NCBI GenBank assembly: GCA_964388155.1
Contig: CAYLYH010000004.1
Location: forward strand, 1-64,000
Reading direction: 5' to 3'
Source: JACNKV01 sp964388155
Lineage (GTDB): Bacteria > Fidelibacterota > Marinisomatia > Marinisomatales > JACNKV01
Length of the DNA: 64,000 bases
How positions within the stretch are numbered: position 1 is the stretch's first letter; each line of letters begins with the position of its first letter. Shown in pieces: positions 16,744 to 24,790 of this stretch. The notes beneath the pieces are model-generated. The model ran no database searches, was not told the DNA's origin, and saw only the letters and a list, made by a program, of their open reading frames with translations. A program made the position numbers and the translations under genes.

Positions 16744-18444
16744 ATGCTACTTAAATCTTCTCTCCTTACCATATTTTTCTCTTTGATTTTGATGCTGCCG
16801 AACACTTCTTTTTCAAAGCCGGTTTATGCAGAGAATGGCCTCGTTGTTTCTGCGAATGAGTTGGCTTCTGAAGTTGGGATTGACATCATGAAAAAAGGTG
16901 GAAATGCCATTGATGCCGCGGTGGCAACGGGGTTTGCTTTAGCAGTCACCCATCCTCAAGCCGGGAATGTAGGCGGGGGCGGTTTTCTCGTTGCCAGATT
17001 GGAAAACGGAGAAACATTCACGCTGGATTTTCGCGAAGTCGCACCAAAATCCGCTCACCGGGATATGTATCTTAATGAAGAAAACAACGTCATCCGCGGG
17101 ATGTCTCTCTATTCACATCAAGCGGCAGGTGTACCCGGAACGGTTGACGGACTGTTAAAAGTATTTAATGATTACGGCTCAGGAAATATCAGTCTGAGAC
17201 AAGTGTTGGCTCCGGCAATTCTTCTTGCTCGTGGCGGGTTCTTGATCTCCCATAATTTTGCAAACAGACTAAATATGTATAAAAGGTTCTTTGCGTATAA
17301 CCAAAGCACCGGGAACATTTTCATTAAAAAAGACAGCGTATTGTGGAAAAATAACGACAGACTGTTTCAACATGATTTAGCCAAAACGCTCGTTCGAATT
17401 GCACAAAAAGGACGCGAAGGATTTTACTCAGGAAAAACAGCAGACCTTATTATCAAAGAAATGAATCGAGGGAATGGACTCATTACCAAAGCGGATTTAG
17501 AGAATTATCACTCCGTCTATCGCACTCCTGTCAAAAGTAAATTCCGCGATGTTGACATCATTTCGATGGGGCCGCCAAGCTCAGGCGGATTGCTCCTTGT
17601 TCATATGCTAAATATGCTTGAAACCTTCCCGTTGGATTCCATTGGTTGGCATTCCTCCGATTACCTCCACCTGCTGACAGAAGTTGAGCGTCGTGCGTAT
17701 GCCGATCGTGCGGTACATTTGGGCGATTCGGATTATTGGGATACTCAAAACCACATGTTTTTATCGGATGAGTATGCCAAATTTCGTGCCTCCACTATTT
17801 CCAAAGATGCAGCAACGTCCAGCGCAGATATTTCTGCCGGAGATGCCACTCCATACGAAAATCGTGAAACCACGCATTACTCCGTTGCCGATAAATTCGG
17901 AAATTGCGTCAGTGTAACCGTAACGTTAAATACCAGTTTCGGTTGCGGTGTTGTTGTCGATGGTGCCGGATTTTTCCTTAATAACGAAATGGATGATTTT
18001 TCCTCAAAGCCCGGCACAGCCAATATATTTGGGTTAATCGGCAACGAAGCCAATGCAATTCAACCGGGGAAACGCCCGCTAAGTTCTATGACACCAACCA
18101 TTGTTCTGAAAGACGGGAGTCCATTTCTCATTATCGGTTCTCCGGGTGGTTCAACAATTATTACAACCGTAATGCAGGTTATTTTGAATACGGTTATCCA
18201 CGGAATGAATATTGAAGATGCTGTTTCTGCTCCGCGGATTCATTCTCAGTGGCTACCGGATGTAATCACCATTGAGCCCTTCAGTGTTTCTGCAGATGTA
18301 CAATCGGCACTGGAAAAGAAGGGGCACAAGCTTCAACTTTACCGATGGGGGAAAATCGGACGTGCAAACGGAATCCAATTTCTTGAAACGGGATTATATG
18401 GAGGTGCCGATCCTCGGGGAGATAACTCGGCGATTGGATACTAG
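16744..18444 (+). CDS. ggt: Gamma-glutamyltransferase (exported)
   Basis: A 566-residue Ntn-hydrolase precursor with a signal peptide (about residues 1-24). The autocleavage and nucleophile threonine lies in the ENRETTHYSVADKFGN segment near residue 379; the threonine before HYSV becomes the N-terminus of the small subunit. Substrate-binding signatures GGNAIDAAVATGFAL and PLSSMTPTIV are present. It transfers or hydrolyses gamma-glutamyl groups of glutathione and related compounds in the periplasm. The same family also includes CapD-type enzymes that act on poly-gamma-glutamate. AAGGA six bases before the ATG supports the start. A link to the polyglutamate operon 36 kb away is possible but not shown. 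Confidence 0.93.
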   Translation: MLLKSSLLTIFFSLILMLPNTSFSKPVYAENGLVVSANELASEVGIDIMKKGGNAIDAAVATGFALAVTHPQAGNVGGGGFLVARLENGETFTLDFREVAPKSAHRDMYLNEENNVIRGMSLYSHQAAGVPGTVDGLLKVFNDYGSGNISLRQVLAPAILLARGGFLISHNFANRLNMYKRFFAYNQSTGNIFIKKDSVLWKNNDRLFQHDLAKTLVRIAQKGREGFYSGKTADLIIKEMNRGNGLITKADLENYHSVYRTPVKSKFRDVDIISMGPPSSGGLLLVHMLNMLETFPLDSIGWHSSDYLHLLTEVERRAYADRAVHLGDSDYWDTQNHMFLSDEYAKFRASTISKDAATSSADISAGDATPYENRETTHYSVADKFGNCVSVTVTLNTSFGCGVVVDGAGFFLNNEMDDFSSKPGTANIFGLIGNEANAIQPGKRPLSSMTPTIVLKDGSPFLIIGSPGGSTIITTVMQVILNTVIHGMNIEDAVSAPRIHSQWLPDVITIEPFSVSADVQSALEKKGHKLQLYRWGKIGRANGIQFLETGLYGGADPRGDNSAIGY

Positions 18445-18508
18445 GCAGCTAGGTTCTAGGTACTGGGGGAAAAAATTTTGAACTTTTGACTTTCGACTCT
18501 TAGCTCAC
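18445..18508. repeat. Repeat spacer between convergent genes
   Basis: After the ggt stop the plus strand has CTAGGCAG/CTAGGTTC/TAGGTACTGGGG (G-rich form). It then switches to GAACTTTT, GACTTTCG, ACTCTTAG, CTCACTTA (C-rich form, that is, the G-rich form read from the opposing minus-strand gene). Both convergent genes therefore see a G-rich tract right after their stop. Confidence 0.55.
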
Positions 18509-19960
18509 TTAATAATTAAAATCACTGACGCCAATAAATTCACGTAAAATTGAAATCCCCGGGACAGACTCTTCATCCAAAGGCTCAAAGAAGTTAAGAA
18601 AAACCCTTAATCGTTCTGCTTCTTTTATTAGTTGTTTCGATGTGTTCATTTCTTTGAGAAGCGGACATACATACGTTGCCAGTACCGGTATCTCATAAAC
18701 GAGTGATGAGTTGAACATGATGTCAGCTTCCTCCTGAAACGGGAAAATGTTTTGTTCTTCTCCCGCTCGCACGGATGGCCATCTTGCCATCGTCTTTTCT
18801 ATGGAATATCCACGGAATTTGTGATCTCTAACAATACGTCTCAGCAAACGGTTATCCGAAGTTGAAATCCGGTGATTTGCATCGATATTCATTTGAGTAA
18901 TTGCACTGACATAAATTCGCTGTAAATACTTTTTACCCAGTTTTTTTGTCAACAACGGATTCAAGCCATGAATCCCTTCTAATAATATAAAATCCCATTT
19001 TCCAAGATGGATTGTGTCTTGCGTATCTTTGGCTTCTCCTTTTACAAAATCAAACTTTCTCTTTGGGATTGGTTCCCCATTTAATAGTTGATTGATTCTC
19101 TCACTTAATAGGTCTACATTTACAGCATCAATCGTTTCAAAATTTAACTTACCATCTTTACCGGGTTTTAAATGTTTTCTGTCGATAAAATAATCGTCCA
19201 TTGAAATTTGTACGGTTTTAAATCCATTTACCCTCAATTGAATCCCCAAGCGTTTTGCAAATGTTGTTTTTCCCGATGACGATGGACCTGCGATTGAAAT
19301 GAGTTTTTTCCCGGGGAAGTCCTCAACTAATATATCGGCAATATCACTAATTTTTTTCTCATGAAGTCCTTCAGCTACCCAAATCATTTCCCGTACTGAT
19401 TGAGCTCGAATCAATTTATTCAATTCCCGAATCGTTGACACTCCAAGGATGGAACCCCACCGTTCATGTTCTTCGATAATGGAAAAAAGTTGTGGTTGAT
19501 CCACAAATGTTGGGAGCGGCTGTTCATCATTGGGGAATCGTATTAAAAATCCGTCATTATATTTCATCAGTTTAAAAATATTTAACCGTTTCTTATCCTT
19601 CTGAATCGGACCAATTTGAAGATCCCAATGCTGCCCAAATCGAATGATCGGAACAGGATCAACATCCCATTGGTGAAGAAGTTCTAGCTTGCTTTGGGAA
19701 TCCATCATAACCAAATCTTTTATAACTCTTTGTTTTGAGCGATACTCCGACACGATAGGTTCTGAAGAATGTATCCAGCCATTAAGGAATACCTCTAACT
19801 GCCGGACATCTTTTTTTGTGATTTTTTTCCATGTGGCTTCGTGACAAAAAAGACCGTCGCCAAATGAATGTTCAATGACAATCTGACGCGGGGCAAATAT
19901 TTCATTAAATGCTTTCGCCAGTAGAAACACCAGCGTATTTAATGTGGACTCAGAATTCAT
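18509..19960 (-). CDS. Nucleoside (uridine) kinase with N-terminal tRNA-synthetase-like domain
   Basis: A 483-residue protein. The C-terminal half is a uridine/cytidine kinase: Walker A GPSSSGKTT near residue 226, SMDDYFIDR near 250 and the catalytic-lid segment ending in HRISTSDNRLLRRIVRD. The N-terminal half resembles the TGS/SAD-type domain of threonyl-tRNA synthetase, as in the nucleoside kinase fusions common in Bacteroidetes, Thermotogae and clostridia. It should phosphorylate uridine or cytidine for pyrimidine salvage in the cytoplasm. It is the last gene of a four-gene minus-strand operon (rlmN, purine nucleoside phosphorylase, M20 enzyme, this gene) and starts four bases after the M20 stop. 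The purine phosphorylase neighbour supports a salvage role. Confidence 0.85.
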   Translation of the reverse strand: MNSESTLNTLVFLLAKAFNEIFAPRQIVIEHSFGDGLFCHEATWKKITKKDVRQLEVFLNGWIHSSEPIVSEYRSKQRVIKDLVMMDSQSKLELLHQWDVDPVPIIRFGQHWDLQIGPIQKDKKRLNIFKLMKYNDGFLIRFPNDEQPLPTFVDQPQLFSIIEEHERWGSILGVSTIRELNKLIRAQSVREMIWVAEGLHEKKISDIADILVEDFPGKKLISIAGPSSSGKTTFAKRLGIQLRVNGFKTVQISMDDYFIDRKHLKPGKDGKLNFETIDAVNVDLLSERINQLLNGEPIPKRKFDFVKGEAKDTQDTIHLGKWDFILLEGIHGLNPLLTKKLGKKYLQRIYVSAITQMNIDANHRISTSDNRLLRRIVRDHKFRGYSIEKTMARWPSVRAGEEQNIFPFQEEADIMFNSSLVYEIPVLATYVCPLLKEMNTSKQLIKEAERLRVFLNFFEPLDEESVPGISILREFIGVSDFNY

Positions 19961-19964
19961 TTAC

Positions 19965-21134
19965 CTATTCTCCTATTAACTGATCTTCAATCAGTTGTAC
20001 AAAAATGGATGTTCCAACTAATAAAGCTCGTTCATCAATATCAAAATGCGAGCAGTGATGCGGGATGCTCATCTCATCGGCACCTTCCGGAAGGGACCCG
20101 ACAAACAGAAAACTTCCTGGGGTTTTCTGAAGATAAAAACTAAAATCCTCACCTCCCATAGATTTACAGCCTGAGATAGAATTCTCTCCTGTGATTTTCA
20201 CAGCGGATTGAACCATTTTCTCAAATGCAAATTTATGATTAATTGTCGGCGGATATCCATCAATATATTCGAAATCTATACTTGCGCCGGATGCCGTTTC
20301 TATCCCCTGAATAATTTCCTGCATTCTATTTTTGATCATCGTTCGATTCTCTTCTGTGTACGAACGTGCAGTTCCCTCTAAATGCGCTTCAGCTGAGATA
20401 ATATTAAAATTACTCCCTGCTTCAAATTTCCCTACGGTAACAACAGTACTTTCAAGCGGATCGGTATTCCTACTGACAATGGTTTGGAGTGCGTTCACCA
20501 GTTGTGCTCCTACAATCACTGCATCTACGGTTCCATGCGGAGCTGCTCCATGCCCACCAATCCCATGAATATCAATTTTAAACCCGTCTGCTGCCGCCAA
20601 AATCGGTCCCGGCTGACCTCCAAGCTCTCCACAGTACATATCGTTCCATAAATGCATACCATAGATTTCATCTACACCATCCAAACATCCGTCTGCAATC
20701 ATGAATCGTGCACCGCCATCACCTTCTTCTGACGGTTGAAAAATAAATTTAACCGTTCCCTGAATTTTATCTTTTTTTTCTGCCAGCAGATGCGCAGCCC
20801 CAAGCAACATCGCTACATGACCATCATGTCCGCAGGCATGCATTACACCGTCATTCACTGATTTGTAAGGTGGATCACCTGTTTCCTGCATCGGTAACGC
20901 ATCCATATCTGCACGCAACGCAATTGTAGTACTATTACCTTTGCCTTTTAATGTGCCTACTACACCAGTTTTTCCTACTCCGGTTTGCACATCAATTCCA
21001 TAGGATATTAATCGATCTGCAACTAATTTCCCGGTTCGATGTTCTTGAAAACCCAACTCAGGGTGTTTGTGAATATCCCGGCGGGTTTCGATGATTTCTT
21101 TTCCAATCTTAATGACCTCAGGATGGATATTCAT
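19965..21134 (-). CDS. M20-family amidohydrolase (N-acyl amino acid hydrolase type)
   Basis: A 389-residue M20D metallopeptidase-fold enzyme. Motifs: RRDIHKHPELGFQEHRTG at the N-terminus, the metal-binding HACGHDGHVAMLLGAA near residue 98, and the EEGDGGARFMI segment with its catalytic glutamate. A dimerisation domain with IHGIGGHGAAPHGTVDA follows. Relatives hydrolyse N-acetyl, hippurate or indole-acetyl amino acid conjugates. No signal peptide, so cytoplasmic. Its start overlaps the stop of the purine nucleoside phosphorylase by four bases (ATGA), a sign of coupled translation. Substrate cannot be told from sequence. Confidence 0.9.
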   Translation of the reverse strand: MNIHPEVIKIGKEIIETRRDIHKHPELGFQEHRTGKLVADRLISYGIDVQTGVGKTGVVGTLKGKGNSTTIALRADMDALPMQETGDPPYKSVNDGVMHACGHDGHVAMLLGAAHLLAEKKDKIQGTVKFIFQPSEEGDGGARFMIADGCLDGVDEIYGMHLWNDMYCGELGGQPGPILAAADGFKIDIHGIGGHGAAPHGTVDAVIVGAQLVNALQTIVSRNTDPLESTVVTVGKFEAGSNFNIISAEAHLEGTARSYTEENRTMIKNRMQEIIQGIETASGASIDFEYIDGYPPTINHKFAFEKMVQSAVKITGENSISGCKSMGGEDFSFYLQKTPGSFLFVGSLPEGADEMSIPHHCSHFDIDERALLVGTSIFVQLIEDQLIGE

Positions 21135-21946
21135 TTTCTTGCTCCAAATTGTGTAATTATTTCTTTAATCAATTCCGCAAAATCTGATTTCACTCTGTCG
21201 GCTGTTTCCATCACTTCATGATGCGTCAAAGGCTGATCGGTTATTCCGGCGGCATAATTTGTCAGACAAGAAATCCCGACAACATTCATCCCAAGGTTTC
21301 CGGCGGTTTCAATCTCCGGGACGGTGCTCATTCCAACGGCTGTTCCATCCAAGGATAAATAATAGAGGATTTCTTGCGGGGTTTCATACGTAGGTCCTTG
21401 CGTCCAGCAATAGCCACCTTCTACAATTTTTACGCCAGATTTCACCGAGGCATTTCGTACAGCTTGTAATACTTCCGGTTGGTAATAGGGAGCATCGTCA
21501 ATCCATTTTGGATCAGCTGAGGAATGGCGGAATGTACAATCCATGTGGCGAGTAATCAGCATCAAATCACCGGGTGGAAATTCAATTTTCATCGACCCGG
21601 CTGCGTTCGTAATAATTAAATACTTAATCCCAAGTTCACTAAATAAATGGATTGGCAACGTAACAACAGACAATGGATATCCTTCGTAATAATGAAACCT
21701 CCCTTTCGCTACCATGACGGGGATACCATTCAAATCTCCGAATACAAACTCACCGGCATGCCCTTCAACAGTAGGTTTTGGATATCCGTGTATCGATGAG
21801 TAAGGAACGACCGTCGGGTGTTCAAAATTCTCTGCAAAATCACCAAGCCCGGACCCCAACACGATGGCGATATTTCCATCAAATCCGGTGCGGGATCTCA
21901 CATCTTTTGCCATACGTTTTACATCAAATTCAGTCATTCTTCTCAT
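21131..21946 (-). CDS. punA: Purine nucleoside phosphorylase
   Basis: About 271 residues of the trimeric PNP family. Motifs: AIVLGSGLGDFAENF with the phosphate-binding GSGLG, FHYYEGYPLSVVTLP, LIITNAAGSM, TQGPTYETPQEI and AVGMSTVPE. It splits inosine or guanosine with phosphate to base and ribose-1-phosphate in the cytoplasm. The likely start is the ATG at 21946, or the in-frame ATG at 21934; a TTG at 21949 also exists. It begins within a few bases of the rlmN stop and overlaps the next gene by four bases, so it sits firmly in the operon. Confidence 0.93.
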   Translation of the reverse strand: MRRMTEFDVKRMAKDVRSRTGFDGNIAIVLGSGLGDFAENFEHPTVVPYSSIHGYPKPTVEGHAGEFVFGDLNGIPVMVAKGRFHYYEGYPLSVVTLPIHLFSELGIKYLIITNAAGSMKIEFPPGDLMLITRHMDCTFRHSSADPKWIDDAPYYQPEVLQAVRNASVKSGVKIVEGGYCWTQGPTYETPQEILYYLSLDGTAVGMSTVPEIETAGNLGMNVVGISCLTNYAAGITDQPLTHHEVMETADRVKSDFAELIKEIITQFGARK

Positions 21947-21950
21947 CAAT

Positions 21951-22985
21951 CTACTTTATTGCAAGCTGTCCGCATCCTGCATCAATCGTCGTTCCATGAC
22001 TTTGACGTATTGTAACTGTAAATCTTGCATGGTCTAATTCAGCTAAAAAGATTTGTAGCTGTTCATCAGCCGGGCGTTTATACTCGCTGCCAATTTCGTT
22101 ATACGGAATCACATTCACTTTGCATGGCAGTCCGCCAATCAATTTTTTAAGTTGTTTTGCGTCTGATTTTGAATCGTTTATTCCGCTCAACAGTACATAT
22201 TCAAACGTGATCATTCGTTTAGATTTTTGCCAATAATACCACGCTGCTTCCATAAGGGAGTCCAATGAATATGTTTCTGTAATCGGCATCGTTTGTCCCC
22301 GGTTCTCCTGAGATGTCCCGTTCAAACTGATTGCAAGTTTATACCGATGATTTTGATCTGTAAAAAGACGGATTTTTGGAACAATTCCTGCGGTAGAAAT
22401 GGTAATCCTTCTTGCTCCAAGTCCAATGCCTTCTTCATCATTTAAGAGGTCTGCGACTTTGATAGCATTTGCGTAATTCAAAAACGGTTCACCCATGCCC
22501 ATAAACACGACATTTGTAATGGTGGAATCGTTGTCATTTTGAAGAAAAAGAAATTGCTCGACTATTTCTCCGGCAGTCAAATTTCGCTGGTATGTCATTG
22601 TCCCCGTTGCACAAAAACGACAGCCGACTGCACATCCTATTTGTGTCGATAAACATACGGTTGTTCGTCGTCCCCTCATAAATACAGCTTCAACAAAACC
22701 GCCATCTGATAGTTTAAACAAATATTTTTTTGTTGTTGAATTCGGATTTGAAGTAACTTTGTCAGGAACGATACTCCGAATCTTAGAACGGACATTTAAT
22801 GTTTCTTGCAACGATTTTGGGATATTTCTCATCTCCTCAAATTCATTAACCTGATGTTTATAAACCCACTGGAATATTTGTTTTGCGCGATATTTTGGTT
22901 CACCCATTTTATAGAGAGCCACTTCCATCTCTTGGAGTGTCATCCCAACCCAGTGAACTTTTTCATATTTTTCGGCGTAAAACAT
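21951..22985 (-). CDS. rlmN: 23S rRNA (adenine-2503-C2) / tRNA methyltransferase RlmN
   Basis: A 344-residue radical-SAM enzyme. The cluster motif CxxxCxxC is seen in QIGCAVGCRFCATG near residues 115-122. The C-terminal methyl-carrying cysteine lies in TTIDAGCGQL near residue 339, and GMGEPFLNY and RRITISTAGIVPKI are typical. It methylates A2503 of 23S rRNA, and A37 of some tRNAs, in the cytoplasm. First gene of the minus-strand operon. The upstream 157 bases before the next divergent gene show no repeat tract and probably contain both promoters. Confidence 0.97.
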   Translation of the reverse strand: MFYAEKYEKVHWVGMTLQEMEVALYKMGEPKYRAKQIFQWVYKHQVNEFEEMRNIPKSLQETLNVRSKIRSIVPDKVTSNPNSTTKKYLFKLSDGGFVEAVFMRGRRTTVCLSTQIGCAVGCRFCATGTMTYQRNLTAGEIVEQFLFLQNDNDSTITNVVFMGMGEPFLNYANAIKVADLLNDEEGIGLGARRITISTAGIVPKIRLFTDQNHRYKLAISLNGTSQENRGQTMPITETYSLDSLMEAAWYYWQKSKRMITFEYVLLSGINDSKSDAKQLKKLIGGLPCKVNVIPYNEIGSEYKRPADEQLQIFLAELDHARFTVTIRQSHGTTIDAGCGQLAIK

Positions 22986-23142
22986 CCGTAGAATTTCTTA
23001 CAACATTCCGAGATGAGCAAGACAAACAAATTGTTTTGGATAATTCACTATATTGGAAAAAGCATAATTGATAATCACGTAATCATTCTTGCTATTCTCT
23101 TTATTATAATGTAGGCTGATTAAGGCTATTTAAGGATGTAAC

Positions 23143-24588
23143 ATGCATTATGAAAATATATCGAATACGTTTCTGTCGATAGAGCGGTGTAAAATCAAGC
23201 ACCGAACCCAAACTTTATGCCCATTTCATCCTCACCTTTTCACCCTTTCTCCATTTCTTACATTTTCCCTGCCCGCCGCTTTGCTCTGGCAGGCGGGCAT
23301 TATCCTTTTTACATTTACCATGTTTGTCGCCTGCCCAGACCCGCCCACAGAACAACACCGTGATACCACGATAACGCTCACAGAAGTAGAAACAGGCATT
23401 ACCGGCACAAAACTAAAGGTAGCGGTTGAGGACACTACAGATGAGTGGACATTCACCCTAACCCGCAACGATTCTGCGGTGTGTACTCAAACGGTTTACC
23501 AAAAAGACACGTTGATAACGGATAACGGGTTAACCCCAACCACCGCTTATGATTACAAAGCCTATTGGATGGACGGACTGGTTAGAAAAGACTCAAGTAA
23601 TGTTGTTACCGTAACCACAGGCGACACCACGTCTCACCACTTTATTTTCGAAATTGATACTTTAGGAGAATACGGCAGCTATCTGAAGGATGTAGCTATT
23701 GTAAATGAGAATGATATTTGGGCAGTCGGTAAAATTGTAACAGACACAGCTTCCTACAACGCTGCTCATTGGGATGGAGAGGAGTGGGCGTTGATTTTAA
23801 TCTCACCGGCGGGACTAACAAATCCAATATCATGTATATATGCAATTAATGAAGATGATATCTGGTTTGGGAAAATAGGTTTACCTGTACATTGGGATGG
23901 GGAAAGTTTTTATAAATACACTCCTACAAACAGTACACACCCGGGCCAACCGACAATCAACGCCATCTGGGGTACCTCCTCTTCCAATATATATTTTGTG
24001 GGGGATAACGGGAGTATTGTTCATTATGACGGAAACACTTTTACAGAGATGGAGAGCGGGACGGATGTGGACTTGATCGGCATCTCAGGATCATCAGACG
24101 GAGAACATGTTTTTGCGGTTGGGTTTTCTAATCCGGAAACGCTGTCCATTATATTAGAAATAGAAGATAATCAATGCCATACTTTGTATTATTATGAAGG
24201 TGTACTTCCAACTGACGGGAATATGGGTTCCTTGCTTCAAGGAACGGATGTTTTAGGTGATACTGCTTTTTTTGCCACAACAGCAGGTTTATGGAAATAC
24301 AATTATATAACCGGTGAATCTGTTGTGTTGTCTGAGGATATCATACATTATTTAGGAAATCAAGGAATGGTAGTACAATCATTTAATGATATCGGCTATT
24401 TTAACGGATGGTCTAAGTTCATCCATTATAATGGGTTAAGTTGGGTAGTAGACAAATATATTACAAATTATTTTGACAATCACCCCAGTTGTTACGGTAT
24501 GGACTTTAACAATAATACAGTCGTGTCAGTCGGGTTTACATCCGGTGGTTTACATGCTTATGTCGCCAGAGGGTACCGAATGGAATAA
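23143..24588 (+). CDS. Propeller-repeat lipoprotein with fibronectin-like N-domain
   Basis: Open from 23143 (481 residues). The mature part begins at a lipobox-like FTMFVAC, with the cysteine near residue 63, suggesting a surface or periplasmic lipoprotein. Next is a fibronectin III-like domain (about 70-160: TTITLTEVETGITGTKLKVA and LTPTTAYDYKAYWMDG). A beta-propeller follows, built of repeats with the pattern DIWAVG / NIYFVGDNGSIVHYDG. Such proteins recur in Ignavibacteria and Marinimicrobia; function unknown. The first 58 codons are odd. They consist of C-rich octamer repeat plus a GC-rich palindrome, so the true start may be the ATG at 23320 or a start lost when the repeat entered. No type IX sorting domain is seen at the C-terminus. 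Confidence 0.7.
   Translation: MHYENISNTFLSIERCKIKHRTQTLCPFHPHLFTLSPFLTFSLPAALLWQAGIILFTFTMFVACPDPPTEQHRDTTITLTEVETGITGTKLKVAVEDTTDEWTFTLTRNDSAVCTQTVYQKDTLITDNGLTPTTAYDYKAYWMDGLVRKDSSNVVTVTTGDTTSHHFIFEIDTLGEYGSYLKDVAIVNENDIWAVGKIVTDTASYNAAHWDGEEWALILISPAGLTNPISCIYAINEDDIWFGKIGLPVHWDGESFYKYTPTNSTHPGQPTINAIWGTSSSNIYFVGDNGSIVHYDGNTFTEMESGTDVDLIGISGSSDGEHVFAVGFSNPETLSIILEIEDNQCHTLYYYEGVLPTDGNMGSLLQGTDVLGDTAFFATTAGLWKYNYITGESVVLSEDIIHYLGNQGMVVQSFNDIGYFNGWSKFIHYNGLSWVVDKYITNYFDNHPSCYGMDFNNNTVVSVGFTSGGLHAYVARGYRME
23225..23300. repeat. Octamer tract plus GC palindrome inside a coding region
   Basis: CATCCTCA, CCTTTTCA, CCCTTTCT, CCATTTCT, TACATTTT in eight-base register, followed by CCTGCCCGCC (23269-23278) facing GGCAGGCGGGCA (23288-23299). 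This is the same composite element found in intergenic spacers, here lying in frame in the presumed signal-peptide part of the lipoprotein gene, where it would encode LPAALLWQAG. Confidence 0.7.
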
Positions 24589-24631
24589 AGAATTTGTCAT
24601 ACGAAATAAATTTGTATGACGAATAAAAAAG

Positions 24632-24756
24632 GTCCCGGCAGTGGATAGGGCAAATATCATTTACTACCGGGACGAACAGGAAACCGTCGTCAAAAGACGA
24701 CAAACCTGTAAGAAGACAGGTCATTTCCATATTGGAATTTACATTTTTCTTACAGG
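24632..24756 (+). promoter_or_regulatory. Structured leader with mutually exclusive hairpins before the C25 gene
   Basis: Three nested or competing inverted repeats fill the spacer. First, GTCCCGG (24632-24638) pairs with CCGGGAC (24667-24673). Second, ACAGG (24676-24680) pairs with CCTGT (24705-24709) around an inner GTCGTC/GACGAC stem with an AAAA loop. Third, CCTGTAAGAA (24705-24714) pairs perfectly with TTCTTACAGG (24747-24756), enclosing a small TTCCA/TGGAA hairpin. The second and third use the same CCTGT bases, so only one can form at a time, as in an attenuator or riboswitch. No U-run follows the last stem, so control of translation rather than termination is more likely. No known riboswitch class is recognised. 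Confidence 0.5.
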
Positions 24757-24790
24757 CTGATAATAACAAAAAACACAAAAGGCAAAGAAA

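Noticed and set aside
24632..24720. Cyclic-di-GMP (GEMM) riboswitch
   Set aside because: AGGGCAAA and GGGACG look similar to class I elements, but the conserved tetraloop stem and receptor are missing.
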